From NCBI GenBank assembly GCA_021432635.1, contig MU270050.1, positions 186,001 to 250,000 of the forward strand: 64,000 nucleotides of DNA, given 5' to 3'. The stretch comes from Thozetella sp. PMI_491. Its lineage: Eukaryota > Ascomycota > Sordariomycetes > Chaetosphaeriales > Chaetosphaeriaceae. The notes below the pieces were generated by a model. It was not told where the DNA came from. It saw only the letters and a program-made list of their open reading frames with translations, and did not search any database. The translations under genes were made by a program, and so were the position numbers. Below, one piece after another: positions 22,637-34,633 of this stretch. The stretch's first letter is position 1. The number at the start of each line of letters is the position of its first letter.

Positions 22637-24442
22637 CTAATAAATATATCGGTAATGCGGATGGTCATCACATAGGTCTTCGAAAGTCTTGCTTTCATCC
22701 GGATTGGTCTCACCCCTCTGTGCCCATTCAGCTGCCTGCGCATCTTTTCGGTCGTTGTGGCGTTTCATCAAATAACGGAGGAGCCATATCTCCACGAAAG
22801 ACAGAGCGAACAGGCCAAGCTGGATGCCGTGGCCTTTGAAAAATCTTGGCGGGCTGTCATAAACCTCGGTGACCATGATGCTGAAGAGCTGGACAGTGAT
22901 CTGTGCAATCCAGATGGCCATAGCCCGCTTGGTGTACCCCGCGCTGCTTGATGGCATCCATCCGGAGATGATAATGACACCTGGGTAGACTGACCCTACC
23001 ACCAGGCAGGATGCGAATACACCGACTGCAGGATTAGTCTGTGCAATGATGATGATATACCCAAGAGTCGCAATTGCTGATAGAATATACATGGGAATTG
23101 CGCGCATAACGTAACGATCGGACAACCATGTAGTGAGTTGGAGGGAGAAGAAGGCCACAGCATAGGGAATGATGGTGTAAAGCTGTGTCACAAGACGAGA
23201 GAATCCGAACTCGTTTACAAAGGTCGGCAGAAACACACTCGAACGACAGTTAGCCGGGCAATATCCCTAAAACTTCCGTTTTCAGGGAGGTCCTACCTGA
23301 ACCCGTTAAGGGCGGATGCATGAGTGGCGAACAGAAGAGCCATGAGCCAGGCTTTGGGGTCTTTGATGGCCAGCCACATCTGGCTGTAGTTCATCTTGGC
23401 GTGCATAACGTGATGGGCTAGGACGGGTTAGCTAGACCTAGATTGTCAATGTATAGAATGTTAGGGCGGTGGAACATACCAGCCTCGGATCGCATTACGA
23501 TCAGGCGCTTCTCGTCGTCACTTCTGATGAACAAGGACCGCTTCTTTGCAATTTCTTTCTCGGGCATCTCGGGAAGGAGGATCCACAGAATCAAGGCCCA
23601 TCCCATGGTCGCTGCGCCTTCGATGATAAATAACCACTGCCACGAGTGCAGACCGTCATGATCCTCGAGTCCTCGCTGGATGCCATACGACATAAGACCT
23701 GTGATTGCGCCGGCAACGGGAGTCATCGCGAAGATGTAGCCTGTATCGGTTCGAGTCAGCCGCGGTCTTCGCATCTCCCAGGTCCATCTACATGCCTGAT
23801 CGGACCGACATTTCTTCCCTTCGGTACCAGAGAGACGTGTAGAGGAAGGCGGTCATGACAGCAGCCTCTCCAAGGCCAATGAACAATCGTAGGACGAGGA
23901 CAGCAGCATAGCTTTTCGCGAACGCCATCAAGATGGCACACATGCCGAAGATCAAAAGCGAGATAGCGTAAACAGACGGGGCATGGAATTTTCGGATAAG
24001 AACGAAGACGGGGCCTTCGAAAGCGGCGTAACCAACAACTAGTAAGTTGTGAGTAACCATACCTTTGGTAACTTCTTGCAGACCCAGCGACACCTACAAA
24101 ACAGCATCAAGCAGTTGAAGAACTGCTGATCTGGAAGTCCCAAGTCTTCCTGGAAACCCATGATACGGGCATTGCCAATGGAGCCTCGATCCTTTGTCAA
24201 CAATTAGCATTCGAGCCATATAAAGGGACTGGAGGCAACTTAGTTGCTCAGCCCACCAGGTATGCGAAGAAGTACGCTCCGCCAAGAACTGCCGGAACGA
24301 GGAAGTCAAGCTTCCTCACGAGCTTCTTCTCGGCCTTAGACTTCTCAATTAGATGGTGTGAAGGAACTTTTGCGGCATTTTCAACCTGGATGGCCTCGAC
24401 AGGCGGTGTATCGATCTCCTTCTCGACGCCGTGGCTCGCCAT
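22637..24442 (-). CDS. MFS transporter, anion:cation symporter (ACS/DAL5-like) family
   Basis: A 12-TM proton symporter of the DAL5/TNA1-like group that imports organic anions such as allantoate, nicotinate or other carboxylates. The N-terminal exon starts MASHGVEKEID and includes RKLDFLVPAVLGGAYFFAYL (TM1). Later exons give the central-loop region RLFIGLGEAAVMTAFLYTSLWYRREE (the family's glycine-rich motif), then LPEMPEKE...KRSLFIRSDDEKRL (cytoplasmic loop). The last exon begins SVFLPTFVNEFGFS and ends FEDLCDDHPHYRYIY, a typical ACS tail. About six or seven exons with short introns; internal junctions were not all resolved. It is divergent from the TauD-like gene and shares orientation with the PrpD-type gene. 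Confidence 0.87.
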
Positions 24443-25354
24443 CTTGTCTAATCGTGCTTGTCTCTTTGTTGATGCTTATAGAGTGGCTAGGAGAGGTGCT
24501 GAAAAAGTTGGTCAAAGTTGGAAAACGAGCACGGGTTGGTAAACCTGCCGAGGCCAGAAAGACATTACCAGGCAAGTAGAAACGGTCAGACATGGTCTAC
24601 GTGTTTGCTCCCAGCATGAAACCTAACAGAGTCACCGTTAACTCTCCACAGATTGTTCCTTGCCTCAAGACCCACCGGGTTGCGTCAAAAAGGGATACAC
24701 TATTCCCGCTACCACTGATGGCTACGCCGTTCTACCTGGAGAAAGTAAATTGTCGTTCAGTTCTACCCCGGGTCGGACATTCTCGGCCAAACCATTGGCA
24801 GAGATAATCCTGGGACCTCTCACGCCGTGACTCTGGGCCCACCCCGCATGCTGGGCGAGTTGGGCCATGGCCGAGTTTGTGGTTTACGGGGTCTGAAGGC
24901 ATTGCTACCGGGTCCACTTGGCTCACTCCAAACCACCAAACGGCCTAGTGCAAGGGGGCTTTCCCCGGATTTATGCGTCCGTGAGATTTCATCCACATCC
25001 CCCGCAGACCCCGCAACTTGTACTAAGCTGTCAGCAACCTCCCCACCTCGGCTGCGCACGCTAGCGATTGGCACCCTCGCTGGTTGAGAAGTCGCCGTGG
25101 CTCGCCGGAAGGTCGCCGCGCCTCGCCGGACATCGCCACTCCGGCCGTCACCGAGACGCCGGGGACGATCGGTTTGTTCAAAGTTGTTGACATCATTTGC
25201 ACCTTCACGAAGGTAAGCCTGAAGCGTGAACCAGAACAATAAGCATCACTATTTGAGTGCTGCTTAGTCCATCGTGTCAATCGCACATGCTCCCAGCAAT
25301 AGTTAGATACCAGCATCTCTTCATTCATTCTAGCACTTCTTGACATTCCGAACA
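24443..25354. promoter_or_regulatory. Divergent promoter region between the MFS and TauD-like genes
   Basis: Shared 5' region of two oppositely transcribed genes. It contains two copies of CTCGCCGGA (25101-25109 and 25122-25130) within a CGCCG-rich stretch, the kind of repeated triplet a Zn2Cys6 factor could bind, and a CREA-type CCCCGC at about 25001. No factor is demonstrated. Confidence 0.4.
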
Positions 25355-26720
25355 ATGGCTCCAGTCAAAGGCCCACAGGCTTGGATCGCTGAAGACGTCC
25401 GCCAGGACTCTTCCTGGATCCAGCGGCTAACGCAAGAAGAAGCTGATGGCTTCAACCAAGCTCTGGCCCACGCGAAGAAAGTCGGAAAACCATTGTTGGA
25501 AATGGAGCAGGCTGATTTCCCGCTCCCTCCCCCCTCCCGCCAGGCCCTTGACAAAGCTGTCGAGGCCACACAAGGCCGTTGGGGCATGGTCCTTGTCAAG
25601 GGATTTCCTACCGACGACTGGAGTGAGGCGGACATGAGAGTAGCATACTGGGGTATGGGTCTTTATATGGGCGTCGGCCGGACACAAAACCGCGCTAGTG
25701 AGGTCATCAATGATGTCCGAGACGCCGGGGGTAGTTACTACGTGAAGGGGGGTAGAGGGTACAACACCAATGTGCAGCTGGACTTCCACCAGGACTACTC
25801 GGACGTCGGTACGTAGACCATACGCACGAATTTTGACGGGTTCCCGCCCTAAACCACTGGCTAATTCTGTTATTTTGGGAAACAGTTGCGCTTCTGTGTC
25901 GTCGTACCGCCAAATCCGGGGGAACCAGTAAGGTGGTAAGCTCTATTGCAATGCGCAACGCTATGCAGGCTCTGCATCCAGACTTGCTGCCGGTTTTGCA
26001 GGAGAACAACTGGTTCCATAGCTTCCAGGGTGCTCAAGATCCTCAGCAGCCGCCCTACTACCGATGTCCTGTATTTGGCACGGGAACTCAGATTCCTATC
26101 GCTCGCACCAACCGCAAAGATACCACTGCAGCGCAGCGAGATTTTCCAGAGGTCCCACGCATGTCACCTCAGCAGACGGAGGCAATGAACAGTAAGTTCT
26201 GTTTCAATGTCAAAAATTACCAACGCCGTGACGCATATAGCCCTCTTATGTTCTTGATCAACATGCGGTGCATGGAGACTTCTCGCCGCCCATCGCATGA
26301 CGTCGTTGCTTATCTTATCGATACTGATACCATTGACTGCTAGTCTTGGACGAACTCATGCCCTCGGAGAAATACTGCTATTCGATGGAGTTAGAGCGGG
26401 GCGATCTGCAGCTGCTGAACAACTTCGTGATCTGGCACTCACGGACGTCCTTCGAGGATTTCGAGGAACCTGATCAGAAGCGCCATCTTATGCGGCTCTG
26501 GATGTCGACACCAAACTCCCCGGAACTTCCGCCGCAGTTCGAGGAGTTCTTCGGCGACACGAGGCCGGGCGCTGTGCGCGGTGGTGTTCGGGGGGGTTTC
26601 ATCTCTCCCGAGTTTGTCGAGTATGAAAAGCGACAGTCTGCCGTGATGAACATGCCCTTCAAGCCGTTCCATGTGGTCGTCTCGCCAGAAGAGATGTCCA
26701 AAATTGTATCTGCTGCTTGA
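25355..26720 (+). CDS. TauD/TfdA-family 2-oxoglutarate/Fe(II) dioxygenase, 378 aa
   Basis: Hydroxylates or cleaves a small organic substrate while decarboxylating 2-oxoglutarate. Three exons (25355-25808, 25886-26191, 26344-26720) keep frame. The iron triad is visible as His145-x-Asp147 in LDFHQDYSD and distal His285 in NFVIWHSRTSF. The Arg in KRHLMRLWMS is the expected 2-oxoglutarate carboxylate ligand. Length fits the fungal TauD-like group. The exact substrate (sulfonate, aryloxyacid, betaine or other) cannot be read from sequence. Start context AACAATGGC is good. The pairing with an ACS importer suggests the substrate or product is an imported organic acid. Confidence 0.9.
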
Positions 26721-27437
26721 GCTAGGAGGCTTTTGTTTCAACTCAGATAGCGAAAAACATGTTTAAGAACCACTCCATAGTAAACCAGGAACATCCAGTG
26801 CATAATAGTCGAGATTACCGTATCGTACCGCTCTCGAACTTTCCAAGTTCGAGCTATAGTTCTAAGCAGCAAATTGGATTTGAGCCTGCCATGATGGTCT
26901 CACGAGCCCACATAGGCATATGACGCGTAAATACTAAAGTTACATAACTATTCCTCGTACTATCAATCACGGCGACTAGAAAGCCGATTAGGAGGAGGAA
27001 CCATCTCAGAGCGCTGCAAACATATCTGCGTACTTTTCAATCGGGTCGGCCTTGTTACATAGGGTTGGGACAAGATCCCGTCCAACTTCGTCTCTGCCTA
27101 CTACTCCACTTGTGCTCCAACCTAACCTTAGCCCTTCTCTAGATAAGTCGAGACCTCCCACGACTAACCGCCCCCGCCCCTTTTGATATAATAATAAACC
27201 AAGTAATAATCTTTTCATAATAGATTTAGTACTGGTTGTCTTTGACTTTCCAAATGAAAGATTTTATATAATATCACATAGTTACATAGTATTACTACGC
27301 TACACTACCAATACGCTGTTCTTGTTCGTCCACAACTAAAAGAATAGGGACATAAACAGGATAGTATCCAGGGGAGTTACAAAACTCTTATAGAGATCAA
27401 ATAATCGCTAAAGCTACCTAAGTCCCAGTGGCGGTTT
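26721..27437. other. Convergent intergenic spacer with AT-rich segment
   Basis: The 3' flanks of the dioxygenase and the M13 peptidase. A locally AT-rich stretch lies at about 27180-27310. No gene was recognised. Confidence 0.4.
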
Positions 27438-29763
27438 CTACCACAGCTCACAAACAGGATCCTTGGAAGGGCAGTTAAATGCCTCCCGGAACCCGCGTGA
27501 GTTCTGCATCATACCCTGAATGCGCGTCATCGGTGGGGAGTGTATGTCAGTGGGGTATATCAAGGCCGCTTTAGCAGGCCTGAAGCTGCTACACCACATA
27601 TTGGCGTAGAAGATGTAGAAGAGTTGCTCGTGTGTGAAGTACTCAAGGTTGGGTAGGCTTGGCTCGAGCGCCCCTCGGTTGGATATCCATGACTCATACG
27701 CAGTATGTAGGCCTCCTGCATCCGCCAGGTTCTCGCCCAGCGTCTTTACACCGTCGACATGTCGGGGACCATCAACACTCGGATATGTAAAATTGTTGTA
27801 CTGGTCAATGAAGCACTGGGCAAGATTCTTGAACTCAGCAACCGTGTTGTCGTCCCACCAGGATGCGCGCGAACCCGTTTCGTCGAATAAACGACCACGG
27901 TCATCAAAGCCATGCGTGAGCTCGTGGCCTAGCACCGTCCCGATTGATCCATAGATGGCATACGACGGAAGCTTAGGGTCGAAAATGGGGGCTTGTAGGA
28001 TCCCAGCCGGTACGACGATGTTGTTTCCGATAGCGGCGTAATAAGCGTTAACAGCGTCAAGGGCGAAGGGAAAATCACCTCGGTCGACACGTTTCGGAAG
28101 CTTGGATATCAAGTACTGCATATGCCATTTCTGGTATGAGATCTGGTTGGCAAAATAAGACGCGGTGATGTTTTGGCCTTGGTACAAAGCTGCCACGGCT
28201 TTGGCGTCGAACAGGTCAAGGTCGGAGTTGGGAGACGATGGGTAGCCGATGGTCTCCTGGACGTTATTTACCTTCGTTACTGCCCGCTTCTTGACTTCGT
28301 CGGACATCCATGTCAGGGACTCAAGGCGGTTGATGAATTGGGTCCGAACGTCACTCAGCATCTTAGCTGCGACAGCTCGCTTTTCGGAGGAAAAGGATGA
28401 AGAGATGTAGAAGCGACGCAGAATGAAGGTAAGTGTGATATCGATGCCGGATACACAAAGAACTGCGACTTTGCGTAGTGGCCAGGGTCTGGATAATACC
28501 GAGATTGGGGGATGAGACATAGTTCTTCAAGTTCATAATCGCTCGCCAGGCAAGCCAGTTTTGGAGCGTCGCTTTCGGTGTATCCTCAACAATCTCGCCG
28601 ATTAACTTGAAATACATCGGCGAGGCGACGCTCACGGTCGTTGGCTCAGCGCCATCGGGCAGAAGACCAAGAATGATCATCTTGTAATTGAGTACTGGTG
28701 ACAAATTGGCTACTTCATCAAGTGAGGGCGTGAAATTGCCCTATATATTATATCAGTAACCCTCTGTTGCGGCCTATGACTGTGAGCACCTACATCGGTC
28801 TGTTCCACGATAACGGTAGCGTGAGTGGACGCACTGTAAAGCTTAACCTCGAGATCGACGATTCTCGCGGCCAAAACATCGACATCAGTGAGGCTCAGCT
28901 CGCTACCCAAGGCATTGGAGGTGACATTCAAGACTGTGGCAATCCTATTCCCGTAGACCTTTAGCGCAGATGCATCCGTACTAGTATCGTGTTAATGCTA
29001 GGCAGTTCATGCTAGAAGTCATAGTCACCTACTATGAGCTGGTGTTTGAAAGCGTGTTGGTCAGGCCATTGATCCGGAAGATACTCTGAGACTTGGTTTA
29101 AGATCAGTCTTCGATCTCTATATGGGAATACTAGGGCTGGCTTTTAATGACACACAGAGTTGTATTGGTTGGTCCAAATGTCCAGAGTCGCGAATGTTGA
29201 GATGGAGAAGGTTTCGAGGTACAAAATAGCCGCCCAAAGCTTCTCATAGTCATCGGACTCAAGTCTCGAAGTCAAATCGTCGACTGGAAATAGCCTCACA
29301 ATTTCCGAGATAAAGGATATCAAAGGAGAAATGCCCGCCTCGCTGATGGATGTTGTGTCCATACACGCATTGTAACTCTGCTGAAGCTTGCGGAAGTTAG
29401 CTTTGTCGACAGTATTCATTTCGTCTGAGTGCTCGATAAAAGAGCTATACTAGTATGGTATGATGTTAGTAATGGTAGCACTTTGAACAAAGTAGGAGAC
29501 ATCAGAAGGCGTATCGAATTCCGTACGTTTGCTGCGAAATCGTAATTCGACTGGAGAATAATCTGCTCGACCCTCGAATTGGAGTCGAAGGACACCAACA
29601 GTGCCTCAGTATCGTTTGCGTTGTTTTCCCGGAACCCATAACAAACCATCTCCTCGAACTGTGTGCAGGGATCATAGTTCCCGTAGTTTGGCGCCAAGTT
29701 CCCCAAGATCCGGGCTGCAGCTGTCAGACACACATTGTCTAGACAAAGACCTGTTGTTGACAT
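27438..29763 (-). CDS. M13-family zinc metallopeptidase (neprilysin-like), possibly damaged
   Basis: A neprilysin/endothelin-converting-enzyme-type zinc peptidase. The C-terminal exon contains the zinc site HELTHGFDDRGR, the third ligand Glu in GENLADAGG and the ending QNSRGFREAFNCPS...CELW. Upstream exons supply NYDPCTQFEEMVCYGFREN (family N-terminal Cys motif), NFRKLQQSYNACMD and SPVLNYKMIILGLLPDG. The chosen ATG gives MSTTGLCLDNVC without a membrane anchor or signal peptide, unlike most M13 enzymes, so a first exon may be missed. Between about 28400 and 28520 the homology passes from one frame (LKNYVSSPNLG) to another (LCVSGIDITLTFILRRFYIS) with no intron of normal size, so a frameshift is possible. 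The zinc site is intact. Confidence 0.75.
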
Positions 29764-31994
29764 GATTGGCGGCTTCGGAATCCCGTGTCGGGAAAATACG
29801 AAAGGCTGATTACGGAGGTCCGCATGCAATGGGCCGTAGCAACGTTATATATACAGGCCATAAACTTTGCGATCAGCACGGTGATCCACCTATTTCAAGG
29901 AGTCGATTGAGCACTCCGAAGCGACCTTCCTTTGTGTAATCGTATCGGAGGGGAATAGACGAGGTATGTAGCTGCTCTATGGCATATGTCCGCCTATTGA
30001 TCTCCGGTCTTGGCAAATAGAAGATAGACCCTTTCAGGCGTGAACGGTGTCTTCCTAACGACGATCTCAAAAGTCTCGAAGAGTGACCGAGAGAAAGCAA
30101 GAGATGGCGGTATTAAAGAATTGTCCAGGGTTGTTAGACCCACCCGGTCTTCCCTAAGGACCTCGGCTACCCCCACAGATATAGCTTTTCCACCAGTAAC
30201 TCCCATATAACCATAGAATCTGGTCTTCAAACTGTGATATTTCCTTCGTCCTGCTTTATTTACTGTGATTTTGCATATGCTGCTTCTTCAATTGCGATAT
30301 CCTACCCATCGTACTCTCCGCTACCACTGCCGTTAAAACAACGCTACTAGCCACCCACCATAAAACTAGGACCCTCGCTAGGCTGGACTAGTATAAGACG
30401 CTTATGATAAAAAGAATGCTGAAGAGATCTGAATTGCTAGGTCAAATGCGACTGCATGCTATTTAGTTTTCATAAGCATCAAGATTTTTACAGACACCCT
30501 ATCAGGGTTCGATCACGGTTCCCGCTTGTTTTTTTGACTTGCTGAGTCACCAAGATATGCTTGCGATATAGTCTTTAGCGTAATGAAGGATCCTTAGTCA
30601 TTGTTGTGGCAGCCCGCGGACAGCCAAGACTAGAGCTCAATCACGATTGGAACAGCTGCCACGCACCCACTGGCAACTGCACTCAGAAGCCCATTAGCAA
30701 GACCACGGATTTATGGCCGCACATTCGGGAAACCTTAATACGCTCAGAGCGCTTTCTGGAGTGTGCCACATGACTTCCTCATTGTCTTGTCGAGCTCTTC
30801 GGCTATTACTCGTTCGATCACCGGCCGTTTATCAAGACTGCAACCAAGCGACAACGCCAAGATCGACGTACGCAAGCGCTCGAATTACTGCGCCGATAAT
30901 AATGCGAATGATCCTCAGGGTTTCCGCGTCATACATGGTCAACAATGTCCTCATTGTTGTTTATACTCTGGATGTCTATGGTGTTGACTCTTTATGTCTA
31001 AGTGTAATCACCCCGAGACCGCCCTATGCGTTTTTGAAAGGGAGAAATATATGACGGCGTGCTGAACTGCGTGATGGACTACAGATGTAGCTTTCTAGAG
31101 AATATCTATCCCACCCCAGCCTTGAGGTTTCCACGCTAATAAACTTCTAACTCTCGACTATACCTCGAGCATCCCGCTCCTTACAGCAGTAGCTAGTCTG
31201 AGTGATGTTCTCGGCTGTACTGTGGACCGACTCTCTTCCTTAGGTGAACAATCATGCGATGGGGCTTATGTAGCCCGTCTGCCCATGTATACTTGTAGCC
31301 CGGAAGCTTGTTAGCCTAATACAGAGCAGGGGGGTTGCGACTACTAAAGTTTCATGAAAAGAACAAGGTGACGATACGGATATATTGCCAGTCAAGTAAG
31401 ATCCGATGACTGTCTGTGTTTAAATTCGGCATTATACTATTCAAGGCGAATTTAAATTGGGCATAATAGCTTAGCTTTGACTACTCACGCTTCTAGGCTT
31501 TCCGGCCTTTCTGTGTGTGTATATTGGAAGGCTGGAGAGCTTGCTAGCGCGAGACGTTAACGGTAGGATGTGACGCCACATATAAATATGCCTAAGAACA
31601 GTATAATTTCAAGTATGAAGACAAATAATCATCGGATCTCATCTAATTGCCTACGTATGCATACATCTAAATACCTTATTTATCTGAGGAGATCGTACCT
31701 GCAGCCGATTCCCTGCTCTATATCGAGCTCATACTCCCTGACCCTCAAGTATATGATAGGTTCCCGTAATCGGCCCTTTTTAGATATGCTGTGCCGTATT
31801 AGGCACCTTATTATCGCTGTTTGCTGACGCGGGGAGATAGCACTAGTATTGTACCGTACTAGGTAAGACGGCCCCCAAATCACGCGCCTCTGCCCAAGGC
31901 TCTGTTTCTGCCACCGCTCGCTCTTCTCAATTGCAGGAATCTAAGACCTTTCTACAGCATCCTTCTAGGAAACTTTACAAAATTTTCCGACGAG
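29764..31994. other. Gene-poor 2.2-kb region
   Basis: Lies between the divergent M13 and P450 genes. A minus-strand frame at 29994-30230 has no recognised domain. No repeat, RNA or mobile element was identified. Confidence 0.4.
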
Positions 31995-33804
31995 ATGTCA
32001 GCGTTTGCGACATTTTTCGCCTGGGCTGGCTACTCTCTAGGTTCCGTCGTAGGTCCCACCACCCCTCGAAACCGCACAGCTTCGACTGAGTTGCAGGGCT
32101 AGATCGCCATCGTCATCATATACCGGCTTAGCTATGATCCACTAAGGAAGTTTCCTGGGCCTTCTGTGGCCTGGCTCACCGATGGCTATGCCGGATTCCA
32201 TGCCCTTCGGAAGCGGCTTCATCTTGCTACATATCGCGACCACGTAAGATATGGTACTGCACGCTCTTTCGTACTCCGAAAGTTCCCACTTCCGAAGTAG
32301 CGGTTGACGTGGAGAACCAGGTCCTGTGGTTAGGCAAGGGCCGAACCGGCTTGTCTTCAACACAATGACTGCGCTACATGGTAAGAACCTCAGATAGTCT
32401 CGAGGCCAGATATGTTCAATTCCGATTGCAAGCAAATACCTAATAGAGTTAGATATCTACCTCAATCCCCGAGTAACCAAGAGCAGGATCTATCTACAAT
32501 CTCTACTGAGCACCAAGAGGCCGAGCATGTTCAACGCCTTAGATAAGACGGTGCACAGCAAGAAGCGGAGACTCGTAGGGCAATTGATCACCGAGCGGTC
32601 TATGCGCATCTTTGAACCTACCATGGCTTCACAAATCCACATCTTCCTCCAGCAGCTACTCCGCTCGAGCCGCGAAGCGGAGGCCATTGACATGACGCTT
32701 CGGTGTCAACGCCTCGCGACCGACATTGTCGGGCACCTGGCCTTCGGTTATGCCCTTGACACGCAGACGACGAACACCAACTCCGTGATACCTGCCGCGA
32801 TGAAACAGAATAGCTACCGTCTCAACGTATACATGGCGTGGCCGGCTATCTCATTTGTCGATCCTGCCTTACGGTGGCTCGGTAGGAAGGAAATTCCTAA
32901 GTTTTACGGGGTACTAAGGAACATGATCGCCGCGCGCATGAGTCTGCCCAGAGACGCAGCAAACGACCTATACGCGGTTGCATCCGGTGATATTACCCCC
33001 AGTGGTGAGAAGGGTTTGCAAGGCACCGACCTCTGGTCCGAGGCTTCCTTCTTCGTTATGGCGGGTGGCACCACAGTTTCCACCCTCTTGAGTGCTATTT
33101 TTTTCTACCTCACCCGCCACCCAGATGTCTATATGCATCTAGCCTTGGAGATCCGCTCCACGTTTCCCTCGAGTCAGTCGATCACAAACGGTCCCGAGCT
33201 TAGCTCCTGCAAATATCTCCGCGCAGTCATCGACGAAACATTGCGCGTCGCGCCTCCCACCACGGCGACGCTCTGGCGTGAAGAGGATGTCTACTCCACC
33301 TCTGTAACCCCTTCTAACGAGCCCTTTGTCGTAGACGGAAACGTTATTCCCCGCGGTACGGCCGTCGGCGTCAGTCTGTATAGCGTGCTACATAACGAAG
33401 CGTACTTCCCCGACCCGTTCGCTTTCCGTCCTGAGCGATGGCTAGCGGTCGAGGATCAGCACGACGACAGCGCTTTGAGGAAAGGGCAGGCAACCATGCG
33501 GAGCGCCTTTGCACCCTTCATACTAGGCGATCGGGCCTGTGCGGGGAAAGCGATGGCATATCTCGAGACAAGCTTAACAGTTGCTAAAACACTGTGGTAT
33601 TTCGACTTTGAGGCGGCACCGGGAGAATTAGGTATGGCAGGGGGGGGGATTCCGGGGGGGACAGGGGGGAGAGATAAAGTAGATGAATACCAGCTCTATG
33701 ACATTTTCACGGCGGATCATAGTGGACCGAATCTAATTTTTAGGCGGCGTGGGGACTATTGGAAGGAGTTGGAGGCGCAGGGGGCTGTTTCATTCAAGGG
33801 TTAG
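31995..33804 (+). CDS. Cytochrome P450 monooxygenase, 537 aa
   Basis: ER-anchored fungal P450. Four exons (31995-32045, 32103-32253, 32321-32380, 32453-33804) sum to an exact frame. The N-terminus MSAFATFFAWAGYSLGS plus IAIVIIYRL is the membrane anchor, followed by the Pro-rich hinge RKFPGPS and VVRQGPNRLVFNT. The core shows the I-helix AGGTT, ExxR in DETLR, PERW, and the heme loop FILGDRACAG with the ligand near Cys450. It resembles the large CYP group that includes isotrichodermin C-15 hydroxylase-like and benzoate-hydroxylase-like enzymes; substrate unknown. An unusual glycine-rich insert (GMAGGGIPGGTGG), coded by G-runs near 33640-33670, lies between the heme domain and the C-terminus. 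Confidence 0.92.
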
Positions 33805-34633
33805 TATCATTAGCTCATGATCTATGGTTGGGGTGCGCGAAATGGGGCGACTGGATGATTATCGGATAGGTGTTGCGATTCTCTATAGGATGGGTCGAAG
33901 ATAGGCGTGTATCGCCAGTGCGTTCCTATGTACTAGTCCAATGTCCATCGCCTTCGCATGCTGCCTTACATGTAAGCAATGGTTAAAACACCTAAGTAGG
34001 TAGGTATTTACGTAGGCAACAGCTTCACGGCTGAGCTAACACGAGCAAGCAAGCACGTTTGACTCATACAGCGGATGCTGCGCCCATTATCTTAGGCAAG
34101 GTCGATAATTAAATCAAGCAAATGGCGCAGTCAAAAGATTGATGAGGTATATGCACGGCAGCGTGCGGAGCCGGCCATTTTTCACCGTGAGGTTGACCAC
34201 GCCAATCATATAAGGCTGCCTAGACCGCCGGTTCGGTGTACAGCCTTGCCGCGCCGCCATATCTTCGTGTATGCGTATCTAAAGCTTGGGCCGCCGCCAA
34301 TTGGATTATTGTCGATTAGACCACGATTCAGCCCTTCTGTATATGCTGCATTGTGCTCGCAGCCTACCCCATCGAAAAATATCTAATGCTTTGCACAGGC
34401 ATCCACCCGCTACAGTGCTGTGCCACTGGGTTACTATGTCTTGCGTCACTGTGTCCTGCCGGTGGGCCTGCCAGGTGGTTTAGGCACACCACCTTGGAGG
34501 AAGCGGGGTATAAGGAGTCGATTCCGAATTGCTCAATATGTGACCAATGCTTTGTTCTTCGGTAGCAGTCCGACTTCTGATACCACATTCGACAACGTGC
34601 ACGGCCAAGGCTTAGAGAAAGCTGCCCAGGAAA
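33805..34633. other. Intergenic region between the P450 and DUF4419 genes
   Basis: The two genes are in the same orientation. Short frames at 34286-34565 match no family I recognise. Confidence 0.4.
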
